Both the position numbers and the translations under genes were made by a program. Positions 45,757 through 56,092 of a stretch of DNA of 56,527 bases are shown here, one piece after another. Under the pieces are notes generated by a model. It did no database searches. It had not been told where the DNA came from and saw only the letters and a program-made list of their open reading frames with translations. The stretch comes from Paludisphaera soli (GTDB taxonomy: Bacteria; Planctomycetota; Planctomycetia; Isosphaerales; Isosphaeraceae), in the NCBI RefSeq assembly GCF_011064595.1, contig NZ_JAALJI010000037.1, positions 1-56,527 on the forward strand, given 5' to 3'. The first letter of the stretch is position 1; each line of letters starts with the position of its first letter.

Positions 45757-47073
45757 ATGACTCCGCAGCAGAACGAGGCGGCATGCCTCCTGGAGACGGG
45801 GGCCCTCTACACCCGTCGCGAGGGACTCCAGCGCGAGGGCCGCGACCTGGTCTTCGCCGGCTTCAAGCAGGGGGCGTTCTCGCTCTACTTCGGCGACGCG
45901 CCGATCTACCACTTCGACCTGGAAGGCCGCTGGCAGCGGGCGTACGCCCGCGACCGCCACTACCTCAAGCGGCTCGACGGAGCGATCCACGAGATCGAGC
46001 GGATGCGCGAGCCCGGCGGACTCGTCATGCGGCGCCGGACCCTCGACGCGGCCGACTCCCGACGCCTCGACGAGGAGATCCGGGCCGTCGCCCACGAGCT
46101 GATCGCCGACCTGGACCGGGACGGCGGCCGTCGCCTCGACCCCCCCGACGGCAAGGCCCGGCCGATCTCCGACGACGAGCTTCGCGACTTCCTGGGCCGG
46201 ATCGCCTCCTGGGACGCTCGCGCCTGGGAGTCCCACGAGGGGTCCGGCCGCCGGGTCTATCGCGAGCTGCCGTTCCTCCCCCCGGACTGCCCCAACGCCG
46301 TGGTCGTCCAGGCCTCCCTCGGCGACCGCGACGGCCGGAGCTTCGCCGGAGCCCCCGTCCGCGACCACGAGGTCCGGGACCCCGAGGCCTTCGAGAAGCA
46401 CGTCCGCGACGTAGCCCGGCTGTACGGCCGACGCCTGCTCCAAACCCGCACCGCGTTCCTCGCCGACGCCGACGTGCTCCGGCTCCCCGGCGCCGACGTC
46501 CTGGCGTACCTCGACGTCGTCGGCCGCGAACTCCGGCCCGAGTCCGAGGCGGGCGTGGACGCGGACCCTCGCGAGCCCTGGATCGACTCGGTCCACGCGT
46601 TCCTCGACGACTTCGAGCGGCCGGTGGTCGACGCCGAGACCCTCCGCCGGGCCTACGATCGTCGCCTGACCCGCATCGCCCTGGGGGTGGAGTCGGGCGC
46701 GCCCGAACTGCGGCGGCTGTATGGCAAGGGGTGGGCCGACGCCGACCTGAAGTCGTTCGCCGCGCACGCCAAGGCCGCCGGCATGGAGTTGAGCGTCCTG
46801 ACCCTGGTCGGGGCCGGCGGCAAGGACCGCCGCGCCGAGCACGTCGAGCGCACCAGGGGGCTGATCGAGTCGCTCCTGCTGACCCGGGGCGACCTCGTGT
46901 TCCTGCTCGACGAGCGCGAGATCGCCGGACCCGACGACGACGGCATGCGATTCGACCCGCTCGACGACGAGGAGTGGAAGGAGCAGCTCGCCCTCCTGCG
47001 CCAGGGGCTCTCCAGCCTCCGCGAGCGCGGGGTGAAGGTCGTGCCCTACAGCCTAGTCAAGCAATTCGCCTGA
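45757..47073 (+). CDS. Radical-SAM-like protein lacking cluster cysteines
   Basis: A 438-residue protein. PFLPPDCPNAVVVQASLG (about 170-188) and later RIALGVESGAPELRRLYGKGW (about 305-325) with LTLVGAGGKDRR match the radical SAM family that normally has a Cx4Cx2C cluster motif after the first of these. Here the motif reads GDRDGRSFAG: Asp, Ser and Gly replace all three Cys, and only two Cys exist in the whole protein (one near residue 10, one in PPDCPN). Downstream FLADADVLRLP replaces FLGDANAL-type sequence. The N-terminal 100 residues (REGLQREGRDLVFAGFKQG) are the usual partner region. It probably cannot bind a 4Fe-4S cluster, so it may be a pseudoenzyme. Confidence 0.75.
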   Translation: MTPQQNEAACLLETGALYTRREGLQREGRDLVFAGFKQGAFSLYFGDAPIYHFDLEGRWQRAYARDRHYLKRLDGAIHEIERMREPGGLVMRRRTLDAADSRRLDEEIRAVAHELIADLDRDGGRRLDPPDGKARPISDDELRDFLGRIASWDARAWESHEGSGRRVYRELPFLPPDCPNAVVVQASLGDRDGRSFAGAPVRDHEVRDPEAFEKHVRDVARLYGRRLLQTRTAFLADADVLRLPGADVLAYLDVVGRELRPESEAGVDADPREPWIDSVHAFLDDFERPVVDAETLRRAYDRRLTRIALGVESGAPELRRLYGKGWADADLKSFAAHAKAAGMELSVLTLVGAGGKDRRAEHVERTRGLIESLLLTRGDLVFLLDEREIAGPDDDGMRFDPLDDEEWKEQLALLRQGLSSLRERGVKVVPYSLVKQFA

Positions 47074-47082
47074 CGGCTCGGG

Positions 47083-48225
47083 TCAGGCGTGATAGCGACG
47101 CGTGTGGCGGCCGCCGAGGAAGCTCTCGAAGACGAATTTGCCGAGGTCCTCGGCCGAGCAGTAGGCAGCGACGCCGTTGGAGACGCGGGCCATCTCCTGC
47201 ACGAAGTTCACCAGGCCGAGGTAGTAGTAGTCCTCGATCAGGGCGTAGCTGGAGACCCGGATCCCGGCCGAGGCGCAGCGGCGCACCTCGTTCAGGGTGT
47301 GGGCCGCCGTCTTCTCGGCCGGCGGGTAGATCAGGACGACCTCGTGCCCCTCGATATGCGCCGTGGGCTCGCCGTCGGTGATGACGATGATCTGCTTGTT
47401 CCCCGCCGGCTGCCGGACCAGGTGGTTTCGGGCGAGGCGGAGCCCGGCGTGGATATTTGTGAAGTGCTGCGGCACCCGCCCCTGGGGCTTCTCCATGTCG
47501 AACCGCAGGTGGATTCGGCTGTCGTACATGCTGACCGGCTTGGGGGCCGAGTTCAGCAGCTCGCGCTCGCTCATCTTGTTGGCGAACGTATAGAACCCGA
47601 TCATCTGGATCGAGTCCTGCGGGTACTGCGAGCGCACCATGGCCTGGAGCGCCATGGCGACCTTCTTGGTCGTGTAGTACTTGCCGTAGCGGCCCATCGA
47701 GCCGCTCATGTCGATCAGGACGACGGTCGCGCAGCGGGTCTGGTATTCGGTCTCGTGCACCACGTAGTCGTCGGGGACGAGGCGGATCGGCACGCCGCCC
47801 CCCTGGCGGATGTACGCATTCTTGATCGTCTCATGCATGTCGATGTTGGCGAGGGGGTCGCCGAAGACGTAGGGCCGGGTGTCCTCAAGTGACACCGTCC
47901 CCTCGCCCTTCTGCTGGGTCTCGTGGCGTCCGAGCGCGTCGCGGTTGAAGGTCAGGAACAGCTCGTGGAGCGACTTGTCCTGGATCCGCCGGAGGCCTCG
48001 GGGCGTGACGGCCCACTTCCCTTCCTCGTCGCGCTCGATCAGCCCTTCCTTCTGGATCATCTCGACGACCTCGGGCAGGTCGTCGTCGTCCACATCGTCG
48101 AGGTTGCGCAGGACGTCCTCGCCGTACTGGAGCAGGTACTCCGAGATCTGCTCGAACAGCTTGTCGGCGGACTGGGGGAGGAACTCCTGCGAGCCGTCCC
48201 ACTTCGAGTATTCGTAGTTCGGCAT
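47083..48225 (-). CDS. VWA domain protein of the second AAA+/VWA pair
   Basis: A 380-residue protein. The N-terminal half is helical and acidic, with a short repeat of Asp (NLDDVDDDDLPE) and YEYSKWDGSQEF at the start. The VWA domain begins about 165 with TVVLIDMSGSMGRYG (MIDAS), later IIVITDGEPTAH, keeping the MIDAS Thr/Asp set. It is the partner of the ATPase gene upstream, with repeat family A in the 248 bases between them. The C-terminus (GGRHTRRYHA) is basic. A role in a chaperone-like complex is inferred from the pairing. Confidence 0.88.
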   Translation of the reverse strand: MPNYEYSKWDGSQEFLPQSADKLFEQISEYLLQYGEDVLRNLDDVDDDDLPEVVEMIQKEGLIERDEEGKWAVTPRGLRRIQDKSLHELFLTFNRDALGRHETQQKGEGTVSLEDTRPYVFGDPLANIDMHETIKNAYIRQGGGVPIRLVPDDYVVHETEYQTRCATVVLIDMSGSMGRYGKYYTTKKVAMALQAMVRSQYPQDSIQMIGFYTFANKMSERELLNSAPKPVSMYDSRIHLRFDMEKPQGRVPQHFTNIHAGLRLARNHLVRQPAGNKQIIVITDGEPTAHIEGHEVVLIYPPAEKTAAHTLNEVRRCASAGIRVSSYALIEDYYYLGLVNFVQEMARVSNGVAAYCSAEDLGKFVFESFLGGRHTRRYHA

Positions 48226-48260
48226 GGGCGGATCGGGCCTCGGGAGGGAAAGCACTCTTC

Positions 48261-48402
48261 TCCTTCCCCCCCTGGTGGGGGAAGGTGGCCCGCAGGGCCG
48301 GATGAGGGGGACCATCAAAGTGGACGATGCGAGGATCCGATGGCCTTCTGACACGCCCCCCTCATCCGGCCTTCGGCCACCTTCTCCCACGAGGGGAGAA
48401 GG
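48261..48402 (+). repeat. Palindromic repeat family A, copy 4
   Basis: Arms CCTTCCCCCCCTGGTGGGGG...GGCCGGATGAGG and CCTCATCCGGCCTTCGGCCACCTTCTCCCACGAGGGGAG surround the centre ACCATCAAAGTGGACGATGCG. It lies between the two genes of the second AAA+/VWA operon, so it would be transcribed and could form a large hairpin in the mRNA. Confidence 0.85.
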
Positions 48403-48473
48403 ACGATTGGCGACGGCTTGCCTTTCTCCACTGACCGCGCGAGGGGGGAAGGATCGGATGAGTCCGGAGGGGG

Positions 48474-49919
48474 TCACCTCTGATACGACGTCCCGCCCCC
48501 CTTGGCGGACTTGTTCAGCTTGTTGTGGACGTGCAGCCCTTCGAGGATGAACTCGGCGGCGCTGGCCGTGGCGGCGAGCTTGGCCTCGGGGGACCGGGCC
48601 TGGGGGGCCAGCTCGCCGGCGGCCTCCTCGGCCCGCTTCTTGAGGCCGGGGACCTTGGCGGCGCGTTCCAGGACCTCCTTGGCGGAGAGCATGTCGCCGG
48701 TCTCGATCGACTGGCCAGACTCGAAGTACTGGACCATCGGCCGGAACTCGCGGACGTCGAAGTGGAGCAGGAAGACGTTCTTGACCGCCTCGTCGACGAT
48801 CCGCTGGATCAGCTTGTCCTCATGCCCGTCCTCCTCGCTCATCGTCAGCTCGAGCTTGCCGCGCGAGCTGGAGAGCGCCGCGGCCAGGTCGCCCACGCGG
48901 GGGACGATCGCGGGCTCGCGGTTCGTCAACGCCCGACGCTCGGCGTTGGAGACGACGTTCTCCAGGTTGGCGATCGACATCCGGACCGAGACGCCCGACT
49001 GCTGATTGACGTGCGGCGAGGTCCGCGCCAGCCGGGACGCCTCCTCGACGACCTCTTTGATGTAGGTCGGCACGGCGGTCTCGGGAGTCGCGGCCTCGCC
49101 GTCGGTGGAGCGGTCGAGCCAGGCGTTCTGGTCGTTCACGGCCATGCCGATCTCGCGGGTCAGCGGGTAGTGCGTCCGCACCACCGAGCCGATCCGGTCC
49201 TTCAGCGGCGTGACGATCCGGCCGCGGTTCGTGTAGTCCTCCGGGTTGGCCGAGAAGACCAGGCAGAGGTCCAGCTCCAGCCTGATCGGATAGCCCCGGA
49301 TCTGGACGTCGCGCTCCTCCAGCACGTTGAACAGGCCGACCTGGATCTTGGGGGCGAGGTCGGGCAGCTCGTTGATGCAGAAGATCCCGCGATTCGTGCG
49401 CGGGATCAGGCCGTAGTGCATCGTGGCCTCGCTGGAGAGGTACCGGCCCTCGGCGTGCTTGATCATGTCGACCTCGCCGATCAGGTCGGCGATGGTGACG
49501 TCGGGGGTGGCGAGCTTCTCGTTGTAGCGGGCCTCGGGGCCGATCCAGGCGACCGGGGTGTCGTCCCCCTTCTCGGCGACGAGGTTGCGCGCGTAGCTGG
49601 AGACGGGGTGGAACGGATGGTCGTGGATCTCGGAACCTTCGACGATCGGCGTCGCGTCGTCCAGCAGGTGGACGAGCTGGCGGAGCATCCGGGTCTTGGC
49701 CTGGCCGCGGAGGCCCAGGAAGAGCATGTCGTGGCGCGAGAGGATCGCGTTCTGGATCTGGGGGACGACGGTGTCCTCGTATCCCAGGATGTCCGGGAAC
49801 AGGGGCTCGCCGGACTGGAGCTTGCGGACGAGGTTGCGCCTCATCTCGTCCTTGACCGATTCCAGCCGATGCCCGCTCCGTCGCAGCTCGCCCAGGGTCC
49901 GGGGCCGATCCGTCGCCAT
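48474..49919 (-). CDS. AAA+ ATPase, Mg-chelatase/MoxR superfamily
   Basis: A 481-residue ATPase from ATG 49919. Walker A is GLRGQAKTR (about 65-73). RGIFCINELPDL is the Walker B region, where Asn replaces the usual Asp as in this subgroup, VFSANPEDYTNRG is sensor 1 and PLKDRIGSVVRTHYP has the arginine finger. The C-terminal half is helical (ERRALTNREPAIVPRVGDLAAAL). It pairs with the VWA gene downstream, as ChlI/ChlD-like proteins do, but there is no chelatase substrate nearby. Promoter candidate at 49989-50017. Confidence 0.9.
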   Translation of the reverse strand: MATDRPRTLGELRRSGHRLESVKDEMRRNLVRKLQSGEPLFPDILGYEDTVVPQIQNAILSRHDMLFLGLRGQAKTRMLRQLVHLLDDATPIVEGSEIHDHPFHPVSSYARNLVAEKGDDTPVAWIGPEARYNEKLATPDVTIADLIGEVDMIKHAEGRYLSSEATMHYGLIPRTNRGIFCINELPDLAPKIQVGLFNVLEERDVQIRGYPIRLELDLCLVFSANPEDYTNRGRIVTPLKDRIGSVVRTHYPLTREIGMAVNDQNAWLDRSTDGEAATPETAVPTYIKEVVEEASRLARTSPHVNQQSGVSVRMSIANLENVVSNAERRALTNREPAIVPRVGDLAAALSSSRGKLELTMSEEDGHEDKLIQRIVDEAVKNVFLLHFDVREFRPMVQYFESGQSIETGDMLSAKEVLERAAKVPGLKKRAEEAAGELAPQARSPEAKLAATASAAEFILEGLHVHNKLNKSAKGGGTSYQR

Positions 49920-49988
49920 CAATCGCCTGCCTCTCGGGTACGTCGCAAAGGATGTCGATTCACGCGGGGACCGAGGAGCTCCCGAGTC

Positions 49989-50017
49989 ATGCTAGGGAGA
50001 CTCCCCGATCAAGTCAA
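49989..50017 (-). promoter_or_regulatory. Promoter for the second AAA+/VWA operon
   Basis: On the minus strand TTGACT (50017-50012) and TAGCAT (49994-49989) are separated by 17 bases, the best sigma70-like match in the window. The leader would be about 60-65 bases. Confidence 0.55.
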
Positions 50018-50063
50018 CGAACGCCGCGACGTGCGCGGGCGGGGCCGAGGGGGCCGGTCCGCG

Positions 50064-50093
50064 TTGATTCGGCCGCCCGGCTTGCCGTAAGAT
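50064..50093 (+). promoter_or_regulatory. Promoter for the serine acetyltransferase gene
   Basis: TTGATT (50064-50069) and TAAGAT (50088-50093) are 18 bases apart and 50 bases upstream of ATG 50143. It is back-to-back with the promoter of the AAA+/VWA operon, with 46 bases between their -35 boxes. Confidence 0.45.
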
Positions 50094-50142
50094 GGCCCGG
50101 GAGTGAAAGGCGGGGGCGGGACGTCGACGCGAGAGGCGGCAA

Positions 50143-51126
50143 ATGGCGACGGACGCGGACGCGGATACGAACGGGAAGCTGCGCGACGCGCTGCCGGATC
50201 TGACGAGCCGGATCGTGGCGACCTACAAGGGCTGCGGGTCGATCAACCACCTCGGGCACTCGTCGCTGCCGAGCTATCGCGAAGTGGTCGAGATCCTCGG
50301 CGACCTCCGCGAGATCCTCTTCCCGGGCTACGGCCGCCGCCAGAACCTGCACATGGGGAACGTGGCCTACCACGTCGGCGACCTGATCGACAGCCTCTAC
50401 GACCGCCTCGGCCAGCAGCTCACCCGCGCCTTCCAGCACGACTGCGAGGCCCGCGAGCCGCTGGCGGAGTCGGAGGCCAAGGCCGAGGCCTGCACGGTCC
50501 GGTTCCTGGAGCGGATCCCCGAGCTGCGCGAGACCGCCGCCGGCGACGTGAAGGCGGCCTTCGAAGGCGACCCGGCGGCCTCCAGCCTCGACGAGATCGT
50601 CTTCTGCTACCCCGGCGTCTCGGCCGTCACCGTGCACCGGCTGGCCCACGAGCTGTACAACCTGGGCGTCCCGCTGATCCCCCGGATGATGACCGAGTAC
50701 GCCCACGGCAAGACCGGGATCGACATCCACCCCGGCGCCCGCATCGGCCGCGAGTTCTTCATCGACCACGGCACCGGCGTCGTCATCGGCCAGACCACCG
50801 AGATCGGCGACCGCGTCAAGGTCTACCAGGGCGTGACCCTGGGCGCCCTCAGCTTCCCCCGCGACGAGGCCACCGGCGAGATCGTCCGCGGCAGCAAGCG
50901 GCACCCGACCATCGAGGACGACGTGGTCATCTACGCCAACGCCACCATCCTCGGCGGCGCCACCGTGATCGGCCACCACTCCGTCGTCGGCTCGTCCGCC
51001 TGGCTCACCCGGAGCGTCGCGCCGTACACGACCGTGACCATCGAGAACCCCAGGCTCCGCTATCGCGAGAGCCCCGACGTACGCCCCGACGACGCCTACC
51101 CCGAGCGCCTCAACTACCAGATCTGA
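50143..51126 (+). CDS. cysE: Serine O-acetyltransferase (EpsC type)
   Basis: A 327-residue enzyme that makes O-acetylserine for cysteine synthesis. The N-terminal helical domain (about 1-180) is longer than in E. coli CysE and matches the EpsC form. The left-handed beta-helix has [28 protein letters not shown] with the catalytic His/Asp, GVTLGA and [26 protein letters not shown]. The last 13 bases overlap the convergent methyltransferase gene. No sulfhydrylase gene is adjacent. Confidence 0.93.
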   Translation: MATDADADTNGKLRDALPDLTSRIVATYKGCGSINHLGHSSLPSYREVVEILGDLREILFPGYGRRQNLHMGNVAYHVGDLIDSLYDRLGQQLTRAFQHDCEAREPLAESEAKAEACTVRFLERIPELRETAAGDVKAAFEGDPAASSLDEIVFCYPGVSAVTVHRLAHELYNLGVPLIPRMMTEYAHGKTGIDIHPGARIGREFFIDHGTGVVIGQTTEIGDRVKVYQGVTLGALSFPRDEATGEIVRGSKRHPTIEDDVVIYANATILGGATVIGHHSVVGSSAWLTRSVAPYTTVTIENPRLRYRESPDVRPDDAYPERLNYQI

Positions 51127-51929
51127 CCCCCGCCGCCGCCACCGGGACGGCTCGCGAAGACCAGCCAGCCCCCGGCGCGGAGGCTGGGAAAGCGGCCGGG
51201 GTTGGGGATCGGGGCGGCGGTGACCTCGTCGAGCGGGATCGCCTCGTCGATGCGGAAGCCGGCCGACGCCAGCTCGCGCCTCAGCTCGCCCCAGCGGTAG
51301 AGGTGGACCTCCATGCCGGGGATGCCGCGATAGAGCATCCGGCGGTCGCCGAACTCGTCGCGGCCCCCGAAGAGGCGGAGCGCCTGGCGGAGGAGCCAGC
51401 GTCGGCCCTGGGAGTCGCGGAGGTTGAGCCAGACGTTGTGCGCGTGGAGCGCCAGCCGCCCGCCCGGCTTCAGGACGCGGGCGGCCTCCGCCAGCGCCCG
51501 ACGGCGGGCGTCGCGGCCCCGGATCATGCCGAGGGTGCTGAACATCGACGTGGCGTAGTCGAAGCTGGCGTCGGGCAGGCAGCCCAGGTCGCAGAGGTTG
51601 GCCTGGACGGTCAGCAGCCGCGTCCCGGCCTCCTCGGCCTTGCGTCCCGCCACCTCGAGCATCGGCCTGGCCAGGTCGATCGCCACGACGTCGAAGCCTC
51701 TGGTGGCGAACCGGACCGCGTGCCGGCCCGCCCCGCAGCCGAGGTCGACCAGCCGCCCCGGCGTCCTGAACCGCGCGTCGAGAGCCTCGGCGTCGGCTTC
51801 GAAAAGCGGGTGGCCGGAAAAGTAGGCGTCTTCCTCGGCGGCGAGCCGGGGGGTGTTGCAGTACTCCCAGAGAGGCGCGTCGACGCCCTGCGGGAGCCGC
51901 CAGGCGGGGGGAGGGCGTCGCGTGCTCAT
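51114..51929 (-). CDS. Class I SAM-dependent methyltransferase
   Basis: A 271-residue protein. [30 protein letters not shown] (two motifs, about 60-89) is the SAM-binding motif I and post-[14 protein letters not shown] and [13 protein letters not shown] follow in the usual order. The C-terminal third ([26 protein letters not shown]) is the usual extension of small-molecule methyltransferases. Substrate unknown. It lies 15 bases downstream of the GH13 gene and may be co-transcribed. Confidence 0.85.
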   Translation of the reverse strand: MSTRRPPPAWRLPQGVDAPLWEYCNTPRLAAEEDAYFSGHPLFEADAEALDARFRTPGRLVDLGCGAGRHAVRFATRGFDVVAIDLARPMLEVAGRKAEEAGTRLLTVQANLCDLGCLPDASFDYATSMFSTLGMIRGRDARRRALAEAARVLKPGGRLALHAHNVWLNLRDSQGRRWLLRQALRLFGGRDEFGDRRMLYRGIPGMEVHLYRWGELRRELASAGFRIDEAIPLDEVTAAPIPNPGRFPSLRAGGWLVFASRPGGGGGGQIW

Positions 51930-51944
51930 GGGAGGGTCTCGTCC

Positions 51945-53411
<1,467 letters not shown>

Positions 53412-53480
53412 CGTCACGAGGCGCTCCCGGTCTCTGCATCCATCTGGCCGAACTCGGATCCGGCCCGCCATCCTAGCAGA

Positions 53481-55811
53481 TCATCCCACCTCGATCTTCA
53501 CCCAGTACATCTGGCCGCGGTCCCCCCGGATCCGCAGGTCCTCGAGCATCGGACGGAACTCCAGCTTGGGCTGGCCCTTGTAGAGCGCCTTGCGGTTGAC
53601 CCGGACCTCCAGCTTACGCTTGAAGTCGACCAGCTCGGGGCTGAGCCAGACGTCGAGCCGGCCGACGCCGCTCACGGTCAGGTCGACGAGGTTGCTGAGC
53701 GTGCTGGTCCGCATCTTGAGGGTCGCCGGGTTGAGGTTCCGGCCCAGGGGATCGACCGCCTCGGCCGAGGTGGTCCGGCCCTCGGCGAAGTTCTCGACGA
53801 CGATCCCGTGGCGGCGGTCGTCGCAGATCCGGGCGGCGGACGACTCGAACGCGCGCGGGTAGGGGTCGCGTCGGCGGGGTTCCATCCAGTCGAAGAAGGT
53901 GGGGATCTCCTCGGGGAACTCCTCCAGGCCGCGGCGGCTCAGCTCCATGTAGGTCACGTCCCAGACCTTGAGGATCATGGGCTTCACGTAGTTGTTGTAG
54001 ATCACCTCGTTCGCCGCCGGGGCCAGGTCGCCCATCATGCAGAGCAGGGGGAGCCGCTCGTGCTGCGAGAGGCTCCGGGGGACGTACTTGGCCGGGAAGC
54101 CCGAGACCGCGACCACGCCGGCGAACAGGTCGGGGTGGCCGAGGCCGAAATCCCAGGCCATGTTGCCGCCGGCGAGCTGGCCCGCCAGGAAGACGCGGTC
54201 GGCGTCGATGCCGTAGCGCCTCCGGGCGTCGCGCAGGGCCAGCTCCACGGCGGCGTGCTCGCCGGGCGTGTAGTGGTAGTCGGTCGCCCCCTCGGCCGCG
54301 CCGTACTCGGGGGCGATCAGGATGTATCCTCGACGCGCCGCCTCGGCCTGCCACTGCTCGACGGCCGCTTCCGGCCCGTCGCCCGAGTGCAGGACGACCA
54401 CGGCCGGATAGGACCGCAGCGGGTGGTACTCCGGGGGGAGCTTGGCCAGGTAGCGGGTCGGGATCGAGTCCTCGGCCTCGACGACGATCTCGACGGGGCC
54501 CTTCTCGGCCTCGTCGGCCGCGCGCCTCAGGGGGGGCGGCATCAGCTTGCAGAGGCGCTGGGCCAGCTCCATGCGTTCGAGGCCGGGGGCGTCGGGCGTG
54601 CCGTCGGGCCAGCTCAGGTCGTCGAGCCGGGCGAGGGCGTCCTCGCGATCGGCCTCGTCGCCGGTCAGGTACTCGGCGATCCGGTCGCGGGCCTGCCAGA
54701 GGACGTCGGCGCGGGCCAGGTCGACGACGGCCGCGTCCTGGCCGACGACGTAGCCGGACATCGCCAGGGCGAGCTGCGCCTCGTCCGTCGGGGACGATTC
54801 GGCCTTGGCCTTCCGCCACGCGGCGAGGCGTTCGCGGACGACGTCGGGGGCCTCGGCCAGGGCCCGCTGGACCTCGGCCAGGCGAGCCTTCCAGGCGGCG
54901 TGGACCTGGGGCGCGAGCTTCAGCTCGATCCGCCGCAGGTCGTTGCGGACGGTCAGGTCGGCCTGGGCCTGGTCCTCGTCGCGGCGGGCCAGCTCCCGGG
55001 CTTCGACCTGCAACTCGGTGGGGATCTCGACGCCGTCGAATGTCTTCAGCAGCCCGGCCGCCTCCTTGAACCGCCGGGCGCGGCGGAGGGCGTCCACGTC
55101 GGAGCGGCGCTGGGTGGCCTCGGCCTGGACGATGAACTGCCGGGCGCTCGCGGCCCGCTCGGCCAGGTCGCTGTCGGGGAAATCCGCGATCAGGCGGTCG
55201 AGCTCGGCCTTGGCCTCGGGATACCAGCCGGCCCCCATCAGGAACCGGACGACCCGCTCCCGCTCCGCCTGGTTCTCCTTCTCGACGCGGTGCAGCAGGC
55301 TCATCAGGACCGGCCGGGGCACGGCTCGGGTGGCGACCTGGCCCTGCCAGAAGCCGTCCACGCCCCGATAACGGATCACGTTCGGGCTGATCTCGTTGAT
55401 CGCCTGCTCCATCGCCACCGGCCTGGAAGCGGTCCCGAAGTACTGGAACTTGCGACGCCCCTTCTCGTCCCAGGGCTCGGCCGCGACCCTCACGACCGCC
55501 TTGGGCATCACGCCGGCGTGGACGGTCATCGGCTGGACCAGCGAGAACTTCTCGCCGGTGCGGAGGAGGTTGTCGGCCGTCACGCGCTCGACCTTGGAAT
55601 CGCGGACGACGATCTTCTTGAGGCCGTCCCAAAGGTACAGGAGCGTGTTGTCGCGATCGGGAGGGGCGAGCGTCCGGTAGGCCACCCCGTTCTTCATCAC
55701 CACCGTGTCGCCGCGAGCCGCCAGCGTCGCGCCGGCGATCGCGAGGGCGATCGCCAGGGCCGGCCGGGTCGCGATCGGCCCGGAACGGGTCCTCGTCGAG
55801 GGTCCATGCAT
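53481..55811 (-). CDS. Exported protein with degenerate alpha/beta-hydrolase domain
   Basis: A 776-residue exported protein (signal with ALAIALAIAGATLAARG). The N-terminal 400 residues are helical and contain tetratricopeptide-like repeats (YPEAKAELDRLIADFPDSDLAER). From about 460 there is an alpha/beta hydrolase domain: YPAVVVLHSGDGPEAAV, ILIAPEYGA, then RVFLAGQLAGGNMAWDF (about 538-555), where the nucleophile elbow GxSxG reads GQLAG, with Leu for Ser. A beta-rich C-terminal region follows from about 680. The missing Ser makes normal esterase activity unlikely. It is followed by the GH13 gene on the same strand after 69 bases. Confidence 0.75.
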   Translation of the reverse strand: MHGPSTRTRSGPIATRPALAIALAIAGATLAARGDTVVMKNGVAYRTLAPPDRDNTLLYLWDGLKKIVVRDSKVERVTADNLLRTGEKFSLVQPMTVHAGVMPKAVVRVAAEPWDEKGRRKFQYFGTASRPVAMEQAINEISPNVIRYRGVDGFWQGQVATRAVPRPVLMSLLHRVEKENQAERERVVRFLMGAGWYPEAKAELDRLIADFPDSDLAERAASARQFIVQAEATQRRSDVDALRRARRFKEAAGLLKTFDGVEIPTELQVEARELARRDEDQAQADLTVRNDLRRIELKLAPQVHAAWKARLAEVQRALAEAPDVVRERLAAWRKAKAESSPTDEAQLALAMSGYVVGQDAAVVDLARADVLWQARDRIAEYLTGDEADREDALARLDDLSWPDGTPDAPGLERMELAQRLCKLMPPPLRRAADEAEKGPVEIVVEAEDSIPTRYLAKLPPEYHPLRSYPAVVVLHSGDGPEAAVEQWQAEAARRGYILIAPEYGAAEGATDYHYTPGEHAAVELALRDARRRYGIDADRVFLAGQLAGGNMAWDFGLGHPDLFAGVVAVSGFPAKYVPRSLSQHERLPLLCMMGDLAPAANEVIYNNYVKPMILKVWDVTYMELSRRGLEEFPEEIPTFFDWMEPRRRDPYPRAFESSAARICDDRRHGIVVENFAEGRTTSAEAVDPLGRNLNPATLKMRTSTLSNLVDLTVSGVGRLDVWLSPELVDFKRKLEVRVNRKALYKGQPKLEFRPMLEDLRIRGDRGQMYWVKIEVG

Positions 55812-56092
55812 CAAAGCCCGCCTCCCTGAGCTCGTCCCACCGCCGCCGAAACCCTCCCGGCGCCCGCCGCAAACTCAAGCATAGCCGACGCCCGGGCGCG
55901 GCGTCCCCCCCACCAGACGCGAGTTCCGCCGGTCCTGAGCGATGTCGCGGTTCTCGGCCTTGTGTGGACGCTCCCCGGGCGCCATTTATTCTATCGGGCG
56001 GGGCTGCGAGGCGGGCTGGCGGCGGGGGGGCCTCGGTCGTAACCTGGATGTCGACGTCCGACCGGAGGAGCCTCGACGCGTCGAGGATCGCG

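Noticed and set aside
48474-49919. Magnesium or cobalt chelatase subunit
   Set aside because: There is no large chelatase subunit or tetrapyrrole gene nearby, and the VWA partner is a separate protein of the MoxR-associated type.
55940-56000. Promoter TTGTGT...TATTCT before the zinc-ribbon gene
   Set aside because: The spacing of 21 bases is too long for a normal sigma70-type promoter.
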